Program-made: the position numbers and the translations under genes
The notes under the pieces: generated by a model
What the model was told of the DNA's origin: nothing
What the model saw: the letters and a program-made list of their open reading frames with translations, nothing else
Databases searched by the model: none
Shown here: positions 22,664-34,600 of the stretch, piece by piece
Numbering within the stretch: position 1 is the stretch's first letter
How the letters are laid out: each line of letters begins with the position of its first letter
Virus record (IMG/VR): IMGVR_UViG_3300017752_003571
Span: 1-41,084 of that record
Direction: 5' to 3' (one strand)
Origin: a virus
DNA: 41,084 nucleotides

Positions 22664-25600
22664 TAGGTAAGTCAACCTCTTCAGCTCTTAAGAACTGTGC
22701 TATTGCATTTTTTGTCTTTCCTAATGTTTTTCCTGAATCATTCCAAGTTTTTCCAACTTTTCTGACTACTGTTACCCTAACACCGTCCGCTGGTGCTGTT
22801 ATTAGTGTTAATATATTGCCAGAAACACTAAATTCTGCTTGTGCTGTAATATCGCCTTCTGGACTGTCTTGAGCAACTGTTGCATCAAACATTGCAATAT
22901 CACGTTTTCGTAGACGTTTACCGCCTGCGAACACTTCAAATTCGTCAACACCTTTAGTAGGTGTCCAATCTAACAAGTATTCTGTTGAACTTCCATCACC
23001 AATATATGTGTTAATTAGTGTTTTGTCCTGGTAAGGAACAGTTTGTTGGAAGCCTTGATCAAAGATTTCATCACCTGTTTGGTGTATATCTTTAACTCCA
23101 GTACCAAACGTACCTCTACGTAACTGTGTTAAACTGTTGCTATCCTTAACCATATACTCAATACGTTCACCATTAATGAAAATAACACCTGGTGTATTTG
23201 TAGTTTTATCTGGAACAAACATACTATCTGGGTTATCTACTATAATTTCTTTATCAAACGGTTTAAGATCTTGTACTAATCTATATTTATTATTATCTCC
23301 AAGTCGTTTGTACACTGTTCTGTTAAGCATGTCTTTAAACACTCTCCAACCAAACTTAGATACTGTTGGACCTGTTTCAGAAAACTGTATAACCTCAACA
23401 ACATCATTTGCTGTTAATGGTTGTGCCATTCTTACAAATAACTGATCGTCTGTAACTTTGTAATCAACACTTGGTGTTTGTAACTTGCCGTTTACAACAA
23501 TCCATACATATTCAGCATCAACTGTTTGTCTTTCAAGTTTAATTAAACCTGCAAGTAAGTGATTGTACTCAATGTCTGCCGCACTTTCAAAGTCAATAGT
23601 AGTTCTTGTAACAATATCAAAGTTCTTACGATTAATTTCTTGTATATCATGTTTACTAAAGTGTGTAACTTTGATTGTAGTATCTATTGTTGGTACAGTA
23701 TCTAATGTTAGTACATTACCAGCAACTGTGTATTGGCCATCTGTTGTTACAAATATATCAAGTTTGTCACCTGCTTGTGCAACATTTTCAAAAATTTCAA
23801 CACTTGAGTTAGCAGGACGGAAAATAAAGTCTGAAGTATATGTTAATGCATTACCGTTAAGCAATACAATAATATCATCAGCACCTAATGTACCTCCTGG
23901 TTGTTGCCAGTTACGTAATTGATATTCTACTCTGTTGTCAATAGTGAATGATTCGTTATAACCTGCATTAAGAATATTATCGCCAACTCTTACAATTATG
24001 TTATGACTTGCAGGCAAACTACTAAATGGTGTTGTGCTTAATTCATAACTTGCACTACTTCCATCAGCAATCAAGTTATCTGTTTTAATTTCACTAAATG
24101 TTTGAGCGTCACTTGCATATATTCCAAAGTTAATTACTGCTTCATCTGCCGGTGCCGCACCAAATGTAATTACTGCTTTGTTGGCAGTATCGTATGAACT
24201 GTCTGTAGTTTCTAATACGTAAGAAGGTTTTTCTCCGTTAACAGTTACAATACTATTAATATCTTCTCTCCAGTCAACATTCGTAACAAACTGTATAGTT
24301 GAACCGTCACCTGTAAATGTATCTAAGTCAAGAATCTTATCACCGTTACCGCTCATTGAAATTACATTAATTCTTTGATTAAGTGCTGGTGCACTTGCCA
24401 TTGTAACAGTTTTATTTTTATAATCAACTGTGTAAGTAGATTGTAATGCAATTATATTATTCACTTTTACTAACAATGCATCTTTAGATTGCGGTATGCC
24501 GTTATAACTAAACACTGTAGTCGAACCATCACCAATGTATGAAACACTTTCAATAACACTTGCACCACTTCCTACTCTATCGTAAATTTTCATATCAAGA
24601 GTATCTAATACTTGTCCTGGAATTTGTTCTTCAGGACCTTTGCTTGTTAACTGTGTTACAAACCCATCACCGTCAATGTTAATTTCTTCTGGATTAATAC
24701 CTGTTGCACTTGCATATGCTAAGTCGCCACCTTGTACCAATGTATCGTATGCTCTTGGATCAGGTACAAACGAACCGTCACTTGTATTTTTTCTAAATAT
24801 TAATACATCATCAGCACCTGGACTGTTAATACCGTTGATATCTAATCCATCATTGTCAAGGAAGATAGTTTGTGTTGTACCATCACCTGTTAGCGTTGTA
24901 GTCCTTGCATTTGGATTAGTTGGACTGCTTGGATAATTTGGATCATCAATTCTTGTACCATTCAAGTAAACATTATATTCAACACCATTTTCTAATGGCT
25001 TAGAAAGTGTTACACTAATTGTACTTCCATCTAAACGTATTACTTCATCTTCGTATGTATTATCGTATGAATCATAAGCACCAGTGAACCAACCTTCTGT
25101 TCCCCAACCAGAGCCGCCACCAAAGGTAAAACTCTTAACTTGAACTCCACCGTAATCAATGCCGTCCATTAACTGTCCAAGATCGTTTGCTAATTGTCCT
25201 GTAGTTGGATTGTAGAACAAGTTAATTCTATCTTGTGCAGTTAGTAATGAAATTTCTTTCTTATAACTAATCGATATATTACTGTTATTAGCCGGAGGTG
25301 TTGTAAATGTAACTTGTCCAATACTACGTTCATGTGTTCTACCTACGCTGTCAATAATATTTAAAACATTATATCCGCTCTGTAGTACTTCAATGCCGTC
25401 TACAGTTACTGACACTTGATCTGTTTTAACATCCATTGGCCATTTTAGTTTAAAGTTATACTTGCCGCCTGTACCTACAAACGTTTCTGTTTCTGCAAGT
25501 GTTGTAATAAAGAACGTTCCTGTTACTCTATCAAACTTAACAGTCATATGTGTAGTTCTTAGATTCGAGTTGCCTATAATTGCACTTGCTTTACCAACCT

Positions 25601-28600
25601 TACCACCGTCTGCTACTGCACCATTAAGTACTATTGTGGGTGCGGACACATACCCCTGGCCCGCATTGTCTATTTTAATTTCTGTAATTTTTCCGCCACC
25701 AACGTATGCTGTTGCTTTGGCTCCTGTTCCGCCGCCGCCAACAAACTCTACACCTGGTGCATTTTCATAACCTGATCCTGCATCAAAAATGTCTACTGAT
25801 TTAATTTTAAAACTTGCATTATCTTTCCAATGCTTACTTGGATAAGTGTTTAAAAGTGATGCTGATTGTAATTCATCATCAACTACTCTAACAGTTTGTG
25901 GAATAATTTTTCCTGCAATATCGCTGTATATTGGAGATAAATCAAAGTCAGTAACCATAGACGATGCTGTGTCTTTACCTTCGTATGTACTTAGGTATTC
26001 TCTAATTTTAGATTTATATGGTTTAACTTCTTTTACATATTCTTCATAACTTTCTAAGAAATCATTATTAAATGTAATGTCTTTTCTTAATGAACCAATA
26101 TTATGTTTTGCTTTGATAAATGATGTTTTAAACATCCAATCAACAAATTTTTGTTCTGATAAAATGTAACGCATTTGTGCAAAGAACAACTTATTGTACT
26201 CAATAGCAAGTTCGTCAACAAATATTTTATCTCTTAATGCTTTTAAGATAATACGCATTTCATCAATTGGTTGTAAGTCAAATGCACTGTCATCATAACC
26301 GAATGAATCGTATCCGATTAGTTCTTCGCTGTAATCATATAGTGACTTACCTAATTCTATTGTTGCATTTTGCCTACCAATAGTTTTATAGTTAACTGTA
26401 TAGTCTACATTTGCTTGTGAATCTACTTTTTCTAATAGTAACCAGCCGCCTGACCCAACATTATTAATCTTAATAATATTACCAAACGTATCTTGTAGTG
26501 ATTCTAACTTATAAGTTTCGTCAATAACATAATCTGCTTTCGTTAAAGCATTATAACCTGTAGCATACCAGTCAATGTAACTCCAATAAGGTTTTACATC
26601 ATATCGTTGACTTTTAATTCTGTTCCAAATTACTGTGCCACCAACATATTCATACAATGACCATTTGTTTTCGTATGTTGTATCAGTTGTTGTAAGCACT
26701 GTAAATGGTCTTATTCTAATAGTATCTGTTTGAGCATAGTTAGTACCACTTTTAATAACTGTTGCACCTGTAATCTGTCCTACATTGTTCATTGTAAGAC
26801 TAACTTCAGCGCCTGTGCCTGATACTGTTGTAATTGCTACTGTTGGTACTGTTTTATAACCGTATCCTTGTTCAGTAACGTCTGCTCTTAACACTTTACC
26901 ATCTTGGATCGTTAAACTAACTGTTGCTTGTTTAAGTCTACCTACTGGTACAAACTGTAATTCGCTGTCACTGTCAATTTGTCTGTCAAATTTTCTTGAT
27001 GCTACTGTTGGAATAGGATCATTAGTTTCTAAATCACTTAAATCAAAGTCATCAATTAAGATTTTTTGTTTTAATGATGTATTAACTCTTTCAACAAGTT
27101 GTTTTAATGCTTCAATCCTGTTAACAAACATTGTTTGTCTTGGCTCGTTAAGAATACCGTATCTATCTTTGGTTGTTAACTCTCTGTCTGGTACTGGTCT
27201 TCCTTGCTCGTCAAATCCGATTAAACTATCAAACCATTTACGTTCTAAATCTGTTTTAGGAACACTTGTTTCTAACCCGTCTGTAATAATCTTGTATTGG
27301 TTGTGTACATTTTTATCAGTTTCTTCAATATTCCAATATGCAAATTTAAGAATAGTGTCATTACCTGTAATAGAACTTTGTAAGTTATGTAATGTCCACT
27401 CGTTCTTATCAAGCATTGTTGCAAATTTTAGTCCTGCACCTGATGGATCTCTAATTAACTCTTGTACATCAGCGGCACTAATTGTTCTTCCTGGTACATT
27501 TGGTGTTGTTTTCTTATTACGTACCCAGTAGTAATAATAAAGTGTAAATTTTTGTGCTTCGTCATCATAAACACGTCTTGAACTATAAGCATTGTCGCCG
27601 TATTTTGACTTTCCACTAATTCCTTCTACTAATCCTGATTCAGTATCCGCTTGTTCGTCCCATTCACTTGGTAATAAATCACTTTCTACCCATTCGTAAA
27701 TTTCAACTTCTGTTCCTGGGAACACTGAATTCATTGTATTACTTGTAGTGAAGATATTTCCTGTGTTACTGTACGGATTAATAAATCTTACAGCATCGAT
27801 ATCCCACCATAATTTACCAACATTGTTTGTTGTGTCAAACATTGTTTCGTCTTTTACAACTGTTGTATCAGTTGCTATGTTATATGTTGAAGGATCATAT
27901 GTTGTTTTAAATGTTAACTCTGTTTCAGCCGTTCCTGCAATTTTTCCTTGTGCTGGATCAATGTAATCAATGTACTCAGTAACCTGATTTGTATTTTTAT
28001 CATATAAACTAATACCTTTGAATCGGCTAAGATCAACTAATGGTCTTTCAGATCTAATTTTTTCCCATAGTTTAGTATTAGGATTTGATCTGTAATCTAT
28101 TACTGTTCCTCTGCTATTGTTATCATCTCTACTATATGTTGGTATACCAATATAAATGTGATTACCGTTGATGAACATTGTTCTACCAAAGTATAATGCT
28201 TTGCTATCTGCAAATTTTAACTTGTCTGCATACACATATCTGTTACCTAACAGTTCATAAACAAATACTTCACCAGTATCAATAAGTGATGTATTGAATA
28301 ATGTAGTTCCATTGTCAAATGCTGTTATGCCGCCGTCAAATCCTGTAATACTTGTAAGGTCACCACCTGCTGAATGTACTGCAATCCTATCAGTTCCGTA
28401 CTTAACAACTGATCCAAACTTCTCGTTTGCAATTCCTTGTGGTCCAACCAAGTGCTGTACTTGTTGGAATGTACCATTAACACTTTCGTAAATGAATACT
28501 GTACCTTGGTTTACATATTCAGCACTATATTTAGGAGCACCTACAGCAATAAATCTACCATCATTGGAAACTGTTACTGAACTTCCGTAGCCAATGCCGT

Positions 28601-31600
28601 CTGCGTATGCATCAATTACTTGACTGAATAAAAAGTGTCCTAATACTTTTCTATAAATTGCTAACTTAGGTGTATTAATAGAACTATCTACAGCATCTCC
28701 GTACTTAACAATAGTTGCTAATACTTCTCCGTCACTGCTGATTCCAAATTGTGTACCAAATTCATATAAATTAGTATCTTGTAATGCACTATCATCACCA
28801 ATAATAAAGCCTGTATCGTTTGGTAAGTACCCATTCAGATCAAGTCCTTCAGTAATTAGTGTCCAATTTGATCCATTCCATGCACCTGCAATAATATTTG
28901 TTTGTGCCTGATAAATTTGTCCAAGATATTTTACATATTCGCCAGTTTTATAAGTTACAGTTGTACTAAAGTCACCTTTGTAGTCTGTATCTTGTCCTAA
29001 AATCCAACCTTTTATTTTGTCGTATTTTATAACATTAATTCTACCTGGTTGTGTAAATGTTCCGTTGCCTTTGCTTAACAAGTATGCAGTATAAGTTCCG
29101 TCATTGTGTGTAACCATTTCAACTGTTGCACCTAAATGTCTACTATCTGCCGCATCTGGCATAATATAAACGTTATGTAAATTATAGAAATTACTTGTAT
29201 TTCTTTCGTAGATAGCATATGCACCTTGTCTTGTTAATGCACTTGCTGTACCACTCGAATTTGCAGTAATATTGTAAACTCTTTCCCAATCGTTATTAGT
29301 ATTGCTTGGAGGATTTGCATCTCTTGAAATACCCGATTGTTCTACACTGTCATAAATCCAGTATTCAAACCCTTGTAATGTTCTTGCTGAGCCTGGTGTT
29401 AAGTTTACATCTTTTTGTACAACAACAATTGGTCCTGCTGTATCTGATTCTAAATGTCTTGTGTTGACTGTACCAACAAGTCTTACAACGCCTACGCCTT
29501 GTGATCCACCGTTAATACTTAAACTTGAAATATCATTATTATCTGAACCAAACTTCCAAGTACCATCAACATTTTTAATCCATAGTCTTAAAGTGTTAAA
29601 CAGTTTTTCTACTCCTGCAACTGTCGCTGTTGCAAGTGTGTCATTATCTTGTACTGTATCTCCAATAACAGGAATAAAAGGTTCACCGTAATTAGGATTG
29701 AAGTCAGCATCGCCTGGTGTAGGTGAGCCTCTGTCATCAAATGATGTAAGATTTATTTCCAGCCAACCGTTCCAAATATCATAAACTGTATGTTCTGTTC
29801 TGTTTAGATAGTCGTGTGTTATCTCTGGACTTATTACACCTGGATTTTGTATTAATCCATCTGCTGTTGCATATTCATTAAAGAAAAAGTTGAATGTATT
29901 TCCTACTGAAAGACTGCTTGTTAAAGTTGCTGGTGCTCTAAATACCCATTTGTCTGAAAGTACATTACCGCTATCACCTAAATATGTTAAAGTTTCAATG
30001 TAACTTGTTTTTGTAGGATTCTGATCTGTTAGGTTATCTTGAATTCTAAGTGCATTATCATAATATTTTACACTACGTGATACACCTGTTTTAATAATGT
30101 CTTGAATAACAAGATATGGTTTAGTTTCAATAGTAGTTGTTGAAGTAAAACTTGCACTCGGTCCAGCAATTTGCCACCAACCGCCTAATAAAGTTTCTTC
30201 TTGTTGTACTGCTCTTTCAAATGCACCTATTTGAATATCACCAACAAATAATGTACCTGTTGACTCAAACAACCCGTTTGCATCTTTAACATAAATTAAA
30301 CTTCTATTATCACCTGTAGTATGTACCTTAGTAACAACTGCAACTGCTGTTGCACTACTAATTGTTTCTCCTACACTTGGAATAGCCTGTGTGTTATCAA
30401 TTAATAATATATCATCGATTTTTTCTACAATAGCATGTTCGCCATCTAAAAATGCCTTAGTCATTAATGGATCATTATTGAACGGTGTTACACCACTTGG
30501 ATATCTTGTGTTAATGTCATTCCATAATAGTTGTAACTTATCGCCTATTTCTGTTCCGTCATATTGTCCTTTAGGTGCTCTAATTAACATGTGATCTGTT
30601 AACTCTTCAGGAAAACTAAAATTACCTCTTAATATAAAGTATAAGTTGCTGTACACATTATTTTCTAATGTACTAACAAGTGCTTGTACATGAGAACTAA
30701 ATGTTTGATATTCTAAACTTGGATCTTGTGGCTCAACTGTTGTCTTTGCTTGCCAGTATTGATTTGTATATTTTACAGTATCAAATTGTGCGTAAGTAGT
30801 AGAACTATTAAAGTCGCCTTTGTAATAAGACTTAACATTAGAAGCATACGGCATACCAACAATTAACCATTTACCATCTGTGGAAATATTTGTACTTTGA
30901 CCGAAACTATTTTCACCACTTGACATAACCCCTGTTGGAGCGTCAAGTATTTGAGATTGTACAGCCTTAAGATTTTCTGATGCTCTAAAGTATATGTCTA
31001 CTCTACCATTTTCTGTTTCGTCTGGTACACCAACTGGAATAATACTGTTAGTTGCGTTTGCACTAATACTTGTTCCAAAGTTTTTATCATCAGTACCTAA
31101 AATACCTTCAATACTGTTACTAAACATTTGTTGTGATTGTGCATATTTGTTTTTATTTTCTACAACCGCCCATCTATTGTTTTCGTCTTGGTCAACCCAA
31201 ACTCTTTCATTATTACTAACATTATCTCTTGTAATTTTTTTATTAACACCATTAAGATCAGCAACCCTTACACTGTTTAACTGTGTAATGAATCCTGAAA
31301 TTTCTGGTAAGTCTGGTTGTTCTACTGATGTTGTAGCATAGATAGTGTTAAGACTTGTTCTTTGAACTTTAAAGAATCTATCTACATCACCTGTACCAAG
31401 CACACTGATAATATCGTCTTTTACGAACGGAGGTGCTTTACCTGTTGTAATCTCTATCATACCCGAACTATCCGAGTTTACAATAGAACTTACCTTGAAT
31501 GGTGTTTCAGTTTGGCGCAAGACATCCCATGTTTGGCCTTTTTTAGCAACCCAAATATATTTTCCTACATCTATTGTGTTAGGATCAAGTCCAAGTATAT

Positions 31601-34600
31601 CATCATAGTTTGTAACTTTAAATTCAGCGTCTGCTTCAGCAACATATCCTGCTGTCTTAATATATGACTCTTCCTCTGGAATATATTTTGTTGGGAACGG
31701 AGCATGATTATAATCGTCTGGTTTACTGTACACTTCCGATGGAGCATATCTATAAACAAGGTCAGTTAACAACGGGTCAATATTTGGTACTAATTGAAAC
31801 GGTTGCGGACTTAATCTAAAGTTGCCTTCGTCCAGTTTATATTCAATTTCTTCAAAGCCACCGTTGGCTCCATATTGTCCAACTTTAAATGCCCATTCTT
31901 CAAAAAACTCTAAACTTGAATTTTCTGTATTTGATAAAGCATCAAACAATTTACTTAATGAATTTACTGTTCCTTTATCTTGGATATATCCTTGATAGAA
32001 TTTGTATTGTGAAACATCATCATTAATAATGTTTTCAATATACTTACGTTTCTGATAACCTGTTAAGTGTTGTGCCAACCGTTGCTGTTCACTGTCAAAA
32101 TTATCTGTATCTAAATCATAAAAGTCTGCAAATTGATTTGCTTTATAATCTAAGTTTGGTACAAGTTCTGCTTTAGGTTTTTCAGGTAATTTATACCAGT
32201 CTGTTTCGTCAAATGTTGTCGACCCTGTAATGTTATATTTTGCACTGTAATAAAATGTTTTGTGCTGAACTACAGAAGCAATATCATAGTCTGTATTTTC
32301 TTCCCAATCTTTACACACAACATTATCGTATGTAAATCCAGGAATATTTAAACCACCATTCCAGTCAGTACTTCTATAACCTAATATTTTAATACGTGCT
32401 TGTCTGTATCCAGGACCTGGATTATAAATTGTGTCATTGAATACTGTTTTGTTATCAATTAAACAAACATGTTCTTTTTGTACAAGTGGTAATTTTAAAA
32501 AGTAGATTCCGTCAGCAGTGTTTTTAAGTTTTAATCCAAACGTGTTTTGATTGCTACGTAATGTATTTGTAAATTCTTCTTTAAGTTTGCCGCCGTCTGC
32601 TTTTAATAATGTATAGTCATAAAAGTTATCAAAGATATTATCTACTACTGCATATGGTCTGCTAAACTGTAGGTTAATAGCACTTGGACTTAGAGTAAGT
32701 AATGCACCTTCACTCCAGTTTTGTGTAGTCCAGAATAAAAATTCTCTTGCACTTAATTCCCAGTTTTCAACTGTTTCAAGTTCTCTGTTAAATCCGCTAA
32801 AGTCAAAGCCTTGTTTTATTAAGTATTGTTCGTAACCTAATATAAAGTCAATAACATCCTGGGTAGTTCTTAGCATTGTACCGTAATTTAATTTACTTGT
32901 TGTACTATCAAATGCTCGTCTTAGAATTCCTTCTCTACCACCTTCCATTGGAAGTTCAACAAGTTTAACAAAATTTTCATCTGTAATAGTTTGGAAACTT
33001 CCTGAATTTTGTACACGGAAAAAGTTAGTAGAAACTCGTATAATTTGTCCTGCTTGGTAACGTTCTCCTGGCACCCATTCTAAGAAGTTTTCACTAACAC
33101 CACCTACGTTAATAACTGGATCAGCGGAACGTTCAATATGTTTGTAATAGTCAAAGTATGGTTTGCTTTTGTCATAACCTTTAACAACAAATCCTGCTGT
33201 GCGTTTTTCAATAATTACACCACTGTAAGAAACAGTGTCAACTGGAGAACTTGTGTTTAGAATAATTTTATAATTTTCTTCTGGTACAAAAACATTTCCT
33301 TTATTATTAGGAGTTCTTGAATCAAGTAATAACTTAAACTTATTTTTTTCAGTAAAGCCACCTATCTTAAATCCAAGTTGTACTGCAAGGCTCTTAACGT
33401 TCTCTTTATATGCTTTATTAAGTTTAGTTACGTCTGCATTAATATAGTTGAAAATATAGTTAATTAGACCCGCTGTAGTTACACGAGTAGTATCTTCTAC
33501 AGTGTTAGGGAATATTAAACTCTTAGGCTCTAAACGTTTATCAGTTGACGAATAAACAATGCCGCCTGCTGGATTACGTTTAATTCTTGATCTATCAAAG
33601 CCAACGCCCATTACCTTAGCAGGTTGATGGATTAAAAATGCTGTTAGTAATGCAAATGGATATTCTGCACTTCTACGCCATGCACTTTCTACAGGTGATT
33701 CGTCGCCAAACACAAATGAGTTATTTGTTTCAGGAACAATAAGTCCTTGTGCATATCCGCTTTCGTATGGACTTATTAAATTACCTTGACCATCTACAGG
33801 AATGTATTTTGTTAAATCTTTTCTTTTATAATTTGTTTTGTATCTAATAGGATTATTAGGCTCACGTACTAACCCCTTCTCAAGGTCTTCCCAAAGAATT
33901 AAATTTTCTTTTGTGTACGGTGCTGGGCCATATACTGTTTCCCACCAAGTTGGTTGATCTACATATCCTAAAACTTTCCACGGAGTTGTGTGCGGAGTAT
34001 CTGTACTTAGATAGTCTTTATAAATTGCTCTCCAAAAACCTGGTAAAGGTGCACCGTCTGGATCAGCCATTATAGAGTAATTCCATGTAAACGAATTTGC
34101 TCTATCGTAGAATGATATATCTGTATAATCAGGATCACCTGCAATGCTTAACCATTCAACAAAGTCAGTAATAGTAACTTCGTCTGCATCAAGTCTTGTG
34201 AATCCTGTGTCTCTTGTTTTATGTCCAAGGAAACTATCAATATCAAATATGTTAATATCGTAATTTACTTTAACATTATTATAAATTCTTTTTTCAATTT
34301 CTAATAGAATGTCATCTCTATAATCTTGGTATGCTTTAGTAACACTACCATCATGCCCTTTGATAAGCACACGCGGTGTACTATACGTGTTGTCAGTAAA
34401 TATTACTGGTTTGTGTAACGGATATAATCCTAACTTTGTTGGTGTAGGTGGAATAAACGAAGCGTCTGTTGATTCGTATTCATAAATTGTGATAGTGTCA
34501 TCTACAGCAAGAACAAAATCATTACTAATTTGAATAAAGCCTTCTGATGTAAATGTATAATCTTGTCCATGTAACATCTGTACATTATTGTGATATACAT

